From Deltaproteobacteria bacterium (lineage in GTDB: Bacteria; SAR324; JACQKK01), in contig JAOUPZ010000211.1 of NCBI GenBank assembly GCA_029879595.1, forward strand, positions 1-5,681: a stretch of DNA of 5,681 nucleotides, read 5' to 3'. Numbering within the stretch: the stretch's first letter is position 1; every line of letters begins with the position of its first letter. This document shows positions 1-5,681 of this stretch, in pieces. A model generated the notes under the pieces. The model did not search any database and was not told the origin of the DNA. It saw only the letters and a list, made by a program, of their open reading frames with translations. A program made the translations under genes and the position numbers.

Positions 1-1081
1 GGTGAATATAGTCCTCGGCCACCTGGGGCAGGTCGAAGTTGATCACATGGGTGATGCCCTCCACGTCAATGCCCCGCGCCGCCACATCAGTAGCCACGAG
101 TATCTGTATCTTGCCCCGGCGCAGCAGATCCACGGTTTGTTCGCGGGCTTTTTGACGCATGTTGCCATGCAGAGACGCGCTGGCAATCCCGGTTGAGTTG
201 AGCCGTTTGGTAAGCTTGTCCGCCCCCCGCTTGGTGGCGGTAAACACTATGGCCTGATTCATCTGCGGGTCGGTCAAAAAATGCGATAGCACGGCCTGCT
301 TGTGCTCCGGGCCTTTGACCCTGTGCAGATGCTGGGTGATGGCCATGTTGCGCTGCCGGGCCGGGCTGAGGTGAATGCGCTCCGGATCGTTGAGCAGACT
401 CTTGGCAATGCTCATCACCTGGCCTTCCAGTGTGGCGGAAAAGAGCAGGGTTTGCCTGACCTTGGGCAGGGCGGCTGCAATCTGCCGTACCGGTTTGACG
501 AATCCCATGTCCAGCATCCGGTCTGCCTCGTCAAGCACGAATAACTCAACCCGGCTGAAGTCCACCAGGCCGCGTTCCATGTGATCCATCAGGCGGCCGG
601 GAGTGGCCACCAGCAAATCTACGCCATTGCGCAACATCCGCTCCTGTGGGCCATATGACATCCCGCCGACTACCATGCCGGAGCGCAGCGATGTGAATCT
701 TCCCATCTGGCGGATAACAACCTCCACCTGTCCGGCCAACTCGCGGGTTGGGGTGAGAACCAGCACCCGGGGGCCGCGGCCTTCCCGCGTGGCCGGGGTG
801 AGGAGCTTTTGCAGGCAGGGCAGTACAAATGCCGCTGTCTTGCCGGTCCCGGTCTGGGCCGAGGCCAGCACATCGCGGCCCTGCAGCGCCACCGGGATGG
901 ACTTGAACTGAACTTCCGTGGGGGTCTTAAACCCATTCTTGGCCAGGCCCCGCAACAGGGGGAGGGCCAGTCCCAGCGACTCAAATTCGCTCGGGGTATC
1001 CGTTTGCCTGTGGTTTTCCTGATTGGGTGCTCCCACGGCAGAGTTGCCATCCTTAAGGACAGCCGATGATTGATGAAACAA
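1..1081 (-). CDS. rhlE: DEAD-box ATP-dependent RNA helicase, RhlE type (C-terminus cut by window edge)
   Basis: This ATP-driven RNA helicase remodels RNA duplexes in the cytoplasm; RhlE-type members are linked to ribosome assembly and RNA decay. Residues are numbered from the TTG at 1081, and 360 codons are visible. The sequence shows an RhlE-like opening FESLGL (33-38), a Q motif around TPTEVQ (53-58), motif I AQTGTGKT (75-82), motif Ia PTRELA (111-116), TPGR (160-163), motif II DEAD (184-187), motif III SAT (215-217), motif IV IVFTATK (278-284) and motif V ATDVAARGID (330-339). The frame leaves the window just after YIH (358-360), where motif VI (HRIGRTGR) should begin. Both RecA-like domains are therefore present and the basic tail is missing. 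No ATG lies in frame before motif Ia. An in-frame TAG at 1151-1153 bounds the frame upstream. The TTG has GGAG six bases before it; a GTG at 1036-1034 is the alternative. The family is certain, while the RhlE subgroup and the exact start are less so. Confidence 0.93.
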   Translation of the reverse strand, partial: MFHQSSAVLKDGNSAVGAPNQENHRQTDTPSEFESLGLALPLLRGLAKNGFKTPTEVQFKSIPVALQGRDVLASAQTGTGKTAAFVLPCLQKLLTPATREGRGPRVLVLTPTRELAGQVEVVIRQMGRFTSLRSGMVVGGMSYGPQERMLRNGVDLLVATPGRLMDHMERGLVDFSRVELFVLDEADRMLDMGFVKPVRQIAAALPKVRQTLLFSATLEGQVMSIAKSLLNDPERIHLSPARQRNMAITQHLHRVKGPEHKQAVLSHFLTDPQMNQAIVFTATKRGADKLTKRLNSTGIASASLHGNMRQKAREQTVDLLRRGKIQILVATDVAARGIDVEGITHVINFDLPQVAEDYIH

Positions 1082-1087
1082 TACGTT

Positions 1088-1092
1088 CTCCA
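1088..1092 (-). promoter_or_regulatory. Ribosome-binding site that picks the TTG start of the helicase
   Basis: Read on the minus strand this is TGGAG, followed by a six-base spacer and then TTG at 1081-1079. The spacing is ideal and no in-frame ATG competes. The alternative GTG at 1036 has only AAGGA about 13 bases upstream, which is too far for a good site. Confidence 0.55.
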
Positions 1093-1144
1093 GTTTCGGC
1101 CCAGTGAAGGGACGAAGAAAATTATGCAGTGAACCTGTCTGTTT

Positions 1145-1196
1145 TGGCGGCTAACGCGGTGTATTCACGCGTATGCTTGGGGTGTTATGTCCGCCA
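1145..1196. repeat. Inverted-repeat structure with inner hairpin
   Basis: The outer arms TGGCGG (1145-1150) and CCGCCA (1191-1196) are perfectly complementary. Just inside them TAAC (1152-1155) can pair with GTTA (1184-1187). Separately, 1155-1171 folds as a hairpin, CGC plus GTG against CAC plus GCG, with one bulged G and a TATT loop; it shares base 1155 with the TAAC arm. The element could act as RNA in either direction, or as DNA. No U-tract follows on either strand, so it is not a standard intrinsic terminator. The role is unknown. Confidence 0.5.
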
Positions 1197-1207
1197 GGCT
1201 CTGGGTA

Positions 1208-1256
1208 ATGCCCCGTCTTTAAAAGTATGGAATCCCGATTAATTCGGGTGGGGCGT
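1208..1256. repeat. Nested stem-loop
   Basis: An outer stem pairs ATGCCCC (1208-1214) with GGGGCGT (1250-1256), including one T-G wobble. An inner hairpin, CCCGA (1234-1238) against TCGGG (1244-1248), sits directly beside the right outer arm. Such stacked stems are more typical of a structured leader or small RNA than of chance, but I recognise no riboswitch family. It lies about 130-180 bases upstream of the helicase start. Confidence 0.4.
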
Positions 1257-1588
1257 AACGTCTCTGACCAGAAAACCAGTAGGAACAGACCCCGGAAAGG
1301 TAGGTAAGTGACGATGTTTCTATACTTCCAATCAGCTTACAGCATGTTTTTTGCGATAGCGAGAATAATCCGACGAGGATTAACAATTAGTTGTAAATAG
1401 CCATACTTGAAAGCACTGGCAATATCTCCCAAGGCAACCAGGGTCAAATCATGCGACAGGCCAGACGCGGCTTGGGCAATGCGTCCCCGCCCGGCGGTAC
1501 AGGATAGGAGTGCAGGCACGGAAAGAAAGGGCCGGTGCGGCCAGGGCGGTGGGCCCGGGTCCGACATTTTGTTTCGGCCCCGCAGCCT

Positions 1589-1617
1589 TTGAAAAACAAG
1601 TGCATCCAGGCTAGCAT
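1589..1617 (+). promoter_or_regulatory. Sigma70-like promoter for the PLP enzyme
   Basis: TTGAAA (1589-1594, five of six to the -35 consensus) is followed by exactly 17 bases and TAGCAT (1612-1617, four of six to the -10 consensus). Transcription would start near 1624, only one or two bases before the ATG at 1626. This fits the absence of a Shine-Dalgarno before that ATG. It is a pattern match only. Confidence 0.45.
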
Positions 1618-1625
1618 CATTAGCC

Positions 1626-2924
1626 ATGAACACAGAGCGACTGAAAAAATTAATGCTGAATCCCTGCATCAAGGGAATCCCCGGGGGCACGGCCCCTTTT
1701 GAAATGGGGGACATCGGAGCAAAGGGCTGGAACCTGCTGAGCGGAGACCTGGACTTTCCGCTGGCGGTACTGCGCCAGTCGGCCCTGGAGCATAATCTGG
1801 CCTGGTTTCAAAAGCTGATTGACTCCCAGGGGGCCCTGCTGGCACCTCACGGAAAGACACACATGAGCCCGCAGCTATACCAGCTGCAGGAGCAGGCCGG
1901 GGCATGGGGAGTCACGGTGGCCACGGTATTCCAGGCACAGGTTTATCGGGCCCACGGCTGCCGGCGCATCATTCTGGCCAATCAGCTCATCGGCAAGCGG
2001 GAGATCAGGTACATTCTGGATGAACTGCATGGGGATGCGGACCTCGACTTCTACTGCCTGGTGGACTCCCGCGAGGGTGCGGCCAGGCTGGCGGCTGAAC
2101 TGGAGGAGCACCCGTTGCAGCGCCCGTTGCAGGTGCTTTTGGAACTGGGCATATCCGGGAAGCGTTGCGGGGTCAGGGACCCCGGGCAGGCCCTGGAACT
2201 GGCCCGGCACATCGCCGGGCTGTCCGCCGGAATCACCCTGCGCGGAGTGGCGGCCTTCGAGGGGCTGATCATGCTGCCCTCGGCGGAGGAAAGCGCGCAA
2301 CAAACCAGTGAATTCCTGGACAGGCTGTGCGGACTGGCCGAGGCCATGGCGGCAGAAAGCCTGTTCGCTCCGGGGACAGTGCTGCTGAGCGCGGGCGGTT
2401 CCGCCTACTATGATCTGGTGCTGGAACGCCTGTCGCAAAGCCCCCTGGGGGGCCGGGCCAGGGTGGTGGTCCGCAGCGGATGCTATCTTTTCCACGACTC
2501 CATCCTGTACCGGAACCTTTTTCAGCGAATCCAGCAGCGCTCGGGTCAACGGCTGGGACTCAACGGCGGACCCATCCCGGCGCTGGAGGTCTGGGGGCAG
2601 GTGTTGTCCCGCCCGGAGCCCACCCGCGCCGTGCTGGGAATCGGCAGGCGGGATATCTCTTTCGATGCCGACCCGCCGCTGCCGGAAAAGTGGTTCCGCC
2701 CCGGGGAGCACTCCCGGCCAGAGCCTCTGGCGGAGGCCCTCACCGTAGCCGCCCTAAACGACCAGCACGCCCTGGTGAATGTTCACGCCGGCTCCTCCCT
2801 GCGCGTGGGTGACCTGGTGGGCTGCGGAGTTTCCCACCCCTGCACAACGCTGGATAAATGGCAGGTGCTGATGGTGGTGGATGATGACTACCGGGTGACC
2901 TCGGCGGTCAAAACATTTTTCTGA
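1626..2924 (+). CDS. PLP-dependent amino acid deaminase of the D-threonine aldolase / D-serine dehydratase-like family
   Basis: This is a 432-residue fold-type III PLP enzyme, expected to act in the cytoplasm on D-amino acids or beta-hydroxy amino acids, by deamination or aldol cleavage. An alanine-racemase-like barrel comes first. It holds the cofactor lysine in APHGKTHMSPQ (K77), then VTVAT (96-100), ILANQLIG (116-123), FYCLVD (142-147), FEGLI (211-215) and LSAGGSAYYD (254-263). The C-terminal beta domain typical of D-serine dehydratases has LNDQHA (377-382) and SHPCTT (403-408). H404 and C406 match the His-x-Cys zinc ligands known in the eukaryotic D-serine dehydratases, and DDDYRV (419-424) follows near the end. 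Length and N-terminal KGIPGG...GAKGWNLL fit the family, supporting the ATG at 1626 although it has no Shine-Dalgarno. The gene stands alone here, without the RidA or sugar-kinase neighbours sometimes seen. The family is secure; the substrate is not known. Confidence 0.9.
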   Translation: MNTERLKKLMLNPCIKGIPGGTAPFEMGDIGAKGWNLLSGDLDFPLAVLRQSALEHNLAWFQKLIDSQGALLAPHGKTHMSPQLYQLQEQAGAWGVTVATVFQAQVYRAHGCRRIILANQLIGKREIRYILDELHGDADLDFYCLVDSREGAARLAAELEEHPLQRPLQVLLELGISGKRCGVRDPGQALELARHIAGLSAGITLRGVAAFEGLIMLPSAEESAQQTSEFLDRLCGLAEAMAAESLFAPGTVLLSAGGSAYYDLVLERLSQSPLGGRARVVVRSGCYLFHDSILYRNLFQRIQQRSGQRLGLNGGPIPALEVWGQVLSRPEPTRAVLGIGRRDISFDADPPLPEKWFRPGEHSRPEPLAEALTVAALNDQHALVNVHAGSSLRVGDLVGCGVSHPCTTLDKWQVLMVVDDDYRVTSAVKTFF

Positions 2925-3102
2925 GAAAAACGCTCCTCTCATTACCGGTGGTTGTTTCCCTGTTGATTTCCGCCTGCATAACATTCCCGCGATGAATGAC
3001 TGCCGCCATCTCTCCCTGGTCATGTTTTCCCGTTCGCAGCCAGTTGCTTTAACGACATAACTGGGGGCTGGTTAGAGATTGTTAAGCCAGGACAGTCTCA
3101 CT

Positions 3103-3123
3103 TTCCAGAGCCTGGAACTTTTA
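3103..3123 (+). terminator. Weak intrinsic terminator candidate after the PLP-enzyme gene
   Basis: TTCCAG (3103-3108) and CTGGAA (3112-3117) form a perfect six-pair stem with an AGC loop, followed by CTTTTA. The stem is short and only half GC, the T-tract has four bases, and it lies about 180 bases past the stop codon. It could be a weak terminator or just a small palindrome. Confidence 0.3.
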
Positions 3124-3228
3124 CCGAAATCCAGGGCCGTCACATCAGACATAATTTGCCATTGAAATATTTAAATACAATTGCTAATGAAGGGCAGGGT
3201 AAAGCTAAATAAAATGGAAGCATACTGC

Positions 3229-3233
3229 AAAGG
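3229..3233 (+). promoter_or_regulatory. Ribosome-binding site of the lipoprotein gene
   Basis: AAAGG lies five bases before the ATG at 3239. This selects that ATG, and the start is confirmed by the signal peptide that follows it directly. Confidence 0.6.
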
Positions 3234-3238
3234 TGGCC

Positions 3239-5681
3239 ATGATACACAAAACAAAGGCAGGAATTGTTTTTTTTGTTGTTCTGGGGATTATTGCCGTCGG
3301 CATGACTGGTTGCGAAGGAGAGGAGCAAAAAGAAAGTATAACCCCCCTAGCCTCAAACCAGAATATAACAATTGATGAAGACAACTCGATTGACATTCTT
3401 CTGTCAGCCACCAGCCCAGCAGGAAAAAAACTGATTTATACGGTGGAAACCTTTCCCCTTCATGGAGATGTAACTATCAATGAAGCTGTGGCAGCCTATA
3501 CTCCCCTGGCCAACTATTACGGGACAGACAGCTTTACGTTTACCGCAAGTGATGGCTCGCAGGAAAGCGCCCCCGCCACGGTTTCCATTACCATCAATCC
3601 GATAAATGATGCGCCCACTGCCAACGCCGGTTCCGATGACACCTATAATGGGGGTGAGACAGCCCGCCTGGACGCTTCGGACAGCCTGGATGTGGACGGC
3701 GATAGACTCCAGTATTCATGGGCTCAGACAGGAGGCACCACCACAGTTGAGTTGAAAAACGCCGACACCTCCCAGCCGGTGTTTACCGTACCCAATGTCG
3801 TCGATAGCCTGGTGTTTCAGTTGACAGTTCATGATGGAACCTTCAGTTCTGAAACTGATACCGTAACGATCCACACGTTGGCGTATGAGGGCAGTAATGA
3901 GGTGTTTTCGTTCTCCAAACCATTCGATTCCGTTTATTACACCCCGGACTACGCCTTGGAAGTGGCCGTATCCGGCAACCATGCCTTTGTGGCATCCGAT
4001 TCAGCCGGCTTGTTGGTCATCGATTTTAGCGACATCTATGACTTGAAGTTGGTAGGCAGCTATGAAACTCCTGGCGCTGCCCAGGGAGTCACTATCTCCG
4101 ACAGTCTGGCTTTTGTTGCGGATGGTGTGCGCGGATTACAGATTTTAGATATCAGCGATCCTACCGCGCCTACTCCGGTGGGAGGCTATGACACACCAAG
4201 TTTTGCGTCTGGAGTAGCCATTTCCGGCAATTATGCCTATGTGGCGGATAACTTCTCCGGGTTGCAGATTATTGACATCAGCAACCCTGCCGAACCGACT
4301 CCGGTGGGAAGTTACGACACACCATATATTGCGTCTGGAGTAGCCATTTCCGGCAATTATGCCTATGTGGCGGATAATACCAGCCTGCAGATACTAGATA
4401 TTTCCGATCCAGCCGTGCCTGTCCTGGCGGGCACATATAGCACATCGGCCAAGGGAGTAACCTTTTCCGGCAATTTCGCCTATGTGGCCGCTGGCTACGG
4501 GTTGCAGATTTTTGACATCAGCGATCCTGCCGCACCTGAACTGGTGGGCGGCTACGATTTGTTTCTGGCCAACGATATCAAAATAGCCGGCAGCTTTGCC
4601 TATGTTTCGTGTTATTCATGGGGGCTATATGTATTTGACATATCCAACCCCGCTGCCCCCGCCCTGGTGGGCAACTATGCTACGCCTGGAAATTCCGAGG
4701 GGGTGACCGTTTCTGGCGATTTCGCCTTGGTGGCGGATTCATATGCGGGTTTGAGGATGTTCGATGTTTCCAGCCCCAGTTATCCATCCCTGACAGGCAG
4801 TTACGATACCCCCGATATGGCAAGGGGCATTGTCGTTTCCGGCGATTATGCCTATGTGGCGGATCAGTTGTCCGGACTGCAGATATTAGATGTAAGTGAT
4901 CCGGCGTCCCCGATATATGTGGGCAGTTACGATACCTATTATGAAGTCGAAGATGTGGCCGTTTCTCAAAATTATGCCTATCTGGCAAATAATATTTCCG
5001 GTGTGAAGATAATTGATGTAACAGACCCCTCTGCCCCGGTTCTAACAGGGAGCTACAATACTCCAGGACTTTCCAATGAAATTACTCTGTCCGGCAGTTA
5101 CGCCTATGTGGCGGATTCATCATCCGGCCTGATTATCCTCGATACTTCAAACCCTGCCGATCCTGTTCTGACTGGTGCCTATGAAACCTCCGGATATGCC
5201 TACGGAGTTGCGGTATCCGGCAGTTATGCCTTTGTGACAGATCACGATTATACCGATATCACCGGGTCTGGATATGGATTAAAGGTGATTGATGTTTCTG
5301 ATCCCACCGCTCCTGTCCTGGCAGGAAGCTATGATATGAAGTATCCAAACGCGGTTGCCGTGTCCGGCAGCTACGCCTATGTGGCGGATGGGTACTATGG
5401 GCTGAAGACCTTCGACATTTCAAACCCCGCCACCCCCATCCTCCTAAACACCTATTTTACCTACTGGGCCTATGGTGTCACCGTATCCGGCAATTACGCG
5501 GTTGTGGCGGATTCATCATCCGGCCTGAAAATTTTTAACATTTCCAATCCTGCTGATCCAAGAAAAGTAGGCGAGTACGATACACTAGGCAAAGCCTACG
5601 ACGTTGCTGTTTCCGGTAAATTCGCCTACATAGCGGATGAAGCTGCCGGTTTGCAGATAGCCGAGATGGAACCGACGCTAA
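3239..5681 (+). CDS. Large lipoprotein with cadherin/Ig-like and PKD-like domains and LVIVD beta-propeller repeats (3' end beyond window)
   Basis: The frame is open for 814 codons and leaves the window; the final TAA is out of frame. An export signal comes first: basic H3, K4 and K6, a hydrophobic core (about 7-21) and a lipobox-like MTGC ending at C25. Methionine at -3 is unusual but tolerable. An acidic stretch (EGEE, 26-29) follows. Residues about 42-122 form a cadherin-like/bacterial Ig domain with the hallmark GTDSFTF...SDG (95-106) and closing NDAP (123-126). Residues 123-213 resemble a PKD domain (DVDGDRLQYSW, W161). After a short linker, residues 238-814 hold about fourteen copies of a roughly 42-residue LVIVD-type repeat, core GVAVSGNYAYVAD...GLQIIDISNPA...VGSYDT. 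Such repeats form beta-propellers in exported proteins of mostly unknown function, so binding or adhesion is only a guess. Membrane anchoring by C25 is inferred. Codon and base use is less GC-rich than in the genes to the left. Confidence 0.88.
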   Translation, partial: MIHKTKAGIVFFVVLGIIAVGMTGCEGEEQKESITPLASNQNITIDEDNSIDILLSATSPAGKKLIYTVETFPLHGDVTINEAVAAYTPLANYYGTDSFTFTASDGSQESAPATVSITINPINDAPTANAGSDDTYNGGETARLDASDSLDVDGDRLQYSWAQTGGTTTVELKNADTSQPVFTVPNVVDSLVFQLTVHDGTFSSETDTVTIHTLAYEGSNEVFSFSKPFDSVYYTPDYALEVAVSGNHAFVASDSAGLLVIDFSDIYDLKLVGSYETPGAAQGVTISDSLAFVADGVRGLQILDISDPTAPTPVGGYDTPSFASGVAISGNYAYVADNFSGLQIIDISNPAEPTPVGSYDTPYIASGVAISGNYAYVADNTSLQILDISDPAVPVLAGTYSTSAKGVTFSGNFAYVAAGYGLQIFDISDPAAPELVGGYDLFLANDIKIAGSFAYVSCYSWGLYVFDISNPAAPALVGNYATPGNSEGVTVSGDFALVADSYAGLRMFDVSSPSYPSLTGSYDTPDMARGIVVSGDYAYVADQLSGLQILDVSDPASPIYVGSYDTYYEVEDVAVSQNYAYLANNISGVKIIDVTDPSAPVLTGSYNTPGLSNEITLSGSYAYVADSSSGLIILDTSNPADPVLTGAYETSGYAYGVAVSGSYAFVTDHDYTDITGSGYGLKVIDVSDPTAPVLAGSYDMKYPNAVAVSGSYAYVADGYYGLKTFDISNPATPILLNTYFTYWAYGVTVSGNYAVVADSSSGLKIFNISNPADPRKVGEYDTLGKAYDVAVSGKFAYIADEAAGLQIAEMEPTL
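4203..4377 (+). repeat. Near-exact direct repeat inside the LVIVD array
   Basis: Bases 4203-4251 are identical over 49 bases to 4329-4377, at an offset of exactly 126 bases, which is one 42-codon repeat unit. The flanks also match at the same offset, for example ACTCCGGTGGGA at 4172 and 4298. Other units are alike in protein but much more diverged in DNA, so this pair is probably a recent duplication or gene-conversion product. Confidence 0.85.
5108..5528 (+). repeat. Second pair of exact DNA matches in the LVIVD array
   Basis: Twenty-five bases at 5108-5132 recur exactly at 5504-5528. Both encode VADSSSGL in equivalent places of the tenth and thirteenth repeats. The match lies between non-adjacent units, which points to conversion between blades or to a shared ancestor with little time to drift. 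Confidence 0.7.

Larger units (their letters stand above)
1082..1625. other. Intergenic region between divergent helicase and PLP-enzyme genes
   Basis: This 544-base stretch has no gene I can support. From left to right it holds the helicase ribosome-binding site, a TATAAT-like hexamer on the minus strand (CATAAT, 1126-1121) without a matching -35 box, two inverted-repeat structures (1145-1196 and 1208-1256), a short AT-rich zone around 1320-1430, a GC-rich zone around 1440-1590 and the plus-strand promoter at 1589-1617. A minus-strand frame runs from ATG 1627 (or ATG 1714) to a stop at 1337-1339. Its last 40 residues have ordinary protein-like composition, but it is proline-rich in the middle, has no Shine-Dalgarno at either ATG and matches no family I recognise. 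If the helicase transcript starts beyond about 1260, the two structures would lie in its 5' leader. Confidence 0.6.
2925..3238. other. Intergenic region before the lipoprotein gene
   Basis: This 314-base gap has no supported gene. It contains an imperfect hairpin (CTGGTTA 3068-3074 against TAA plus CCAG 3083-3090, one bulged G), a cleaner hairpin at 3103-3117 and an AT-rich stretch from about 3150 to 3220 just before the next gene. TACAAT (3176-3181) is a good -10 hexamer, but the nearest -35-like box, TTTGCC (3155-3160), is only 15 bases away, so the promoter is uncertain. Base composition changes across this gap from GC-rich to moderate. Confidence 0.6.
3950..5681 (+). repeat. About fourteen tandem 126-base LVIVD-coding repeats
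   Basis: The conserved unit reads SG(N/S)YAYVAD, then GLQI(I/L/F)DIS(D/N)P, then a glycine and tyrosine strand ending near YDTP. Most units are 42 codons. The fourth is shorter, reading DNTSLQ without the usual glycine. The eleventh carries about eight extra residues (within 669-679, sequence DYTDITGS). The first and last copies diverge most: copy one has FSDIYDLK, and copy fourteen has IAEMEPT where the DISNP segment should be. This suggests they are the true ends of the array. Fourteen copies would suit two seven-bladed propellers. Confidence 0.85.

Noticed and set aside
670..1050. 126-codon minus-strand frame starting at ATG 1050
   Set aside because: It overlaps the helicase in another frame, and its composition (rich in Pro, Arg and Trp) is what a GC-rich shadow frame gives; the helicase motifs occupy the other frame.
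302..1069. Several plus-strand frames of 69-102 codons opposite the helicase
   Set aside because: All lie antisense to conserved helicase motifs and show no protein family features.
1146..1196. Integron attC-like site (CTAAC ... GTTATG with complementary arms)
   Set aside because: The core sites do not fit RYYYAAC and GTTRRRY at all positions, the inner L boxes do not pair, and no integrase or cassette layout is visible.
1875..2711. 278-codon frame antisense to the PLP enzyme
   Set aside because: It is a long antisense frame expected from GC-rich codon use; rich in Gln, Pro and Gly, with no recognisable motif.
3068..3090. Hairpin as terminator of the PLP-enzyme gene
   Set aside because: The stem has a bulge and is followed by GACAGTCTC, with no T-tract.
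3205..3411. Short minus-strand frames over the lipoprotein signal region
   Set aside because: They are the reverse of the signal peptide and AT-rich leader, have no ribosome-binding site and resemble no protein.
5679..5681. TAA as the end of the lipoprotein gene
   Set aside because: The frame reads CTA then A at the edge, so this TAA is out of frame and the gene continues.
3950..5681. CRISPR-like regular repeat
   Set aside because: The periodicity is 126 bases, diverged and fully in frame; it is protein repeat coding, not repeat-spacer DNA.

Overview
The window looks like a chromosomal piece of a Gram-negative bacterium. The evidence is an RhlE-type DEAD-box helicase, a lipoprotein-type signal peptide on a large surface or periplasmic protein, and GC-rich housekeeping-type genes. 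Nothing seen fixes the lineage; Pseudomonadota or Desulfobacterota are guesses from the protein families, not deductions.

Layout. (1) Bases 1-1081, minus strand: a DEAD-box RNA helicase of the RhlE type, missing its C-terminus at the left edge. It appears to start at a TTG codon with a good Shine-Dalgarno. (2) Bases 1082-1625: a gap with no convincing gene. It holds two inverted-repeat structures and, at its right end, a sigma70-like promoter. A minus-strand reading frame in this gap could not be assigned to a family. (3) Bases 1626-2924, plus strand: a complete 432-residue PLP enzyme of the D-threonine aldolase / D-serine dehydratase-like group, often annotated 'amino acid deaminase'. Its start codon lies almost on the predicted transcription start, which suggests a leaderless mRNA. 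(4) Bases 2925-3238: a non-coding gap with a weak terminator-like hairpin, becoming AT-rich towards the next gene. (5) Bases 3239 to the right edge, plus strand: a large predicted lipoprotein, open at the 3' end. It has an N-terminal lipobox, a cadherin/Ig-like domain, a PKD-like domain and about fourteen LVIVD repeats of about 42 residues, enough for two seven-bladed beta-propellers.

The three genes do not form an operon. The helicase is divergent from the enzyme, and the lipoprotein has its own ribosome-binding site after a 314-base gap. No functional link is evident: RNA remodelling, D-amino acid breakdown and a surface propeller protein are separate tasks. The lipoprotein gene is visibly less GC-rich than the two genes to its left, and its repeats carry signs of recent internal duplication. 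It is the most unusual object here. I found no CRISPR array, tRNA, rRNA, transposase or phage gene.
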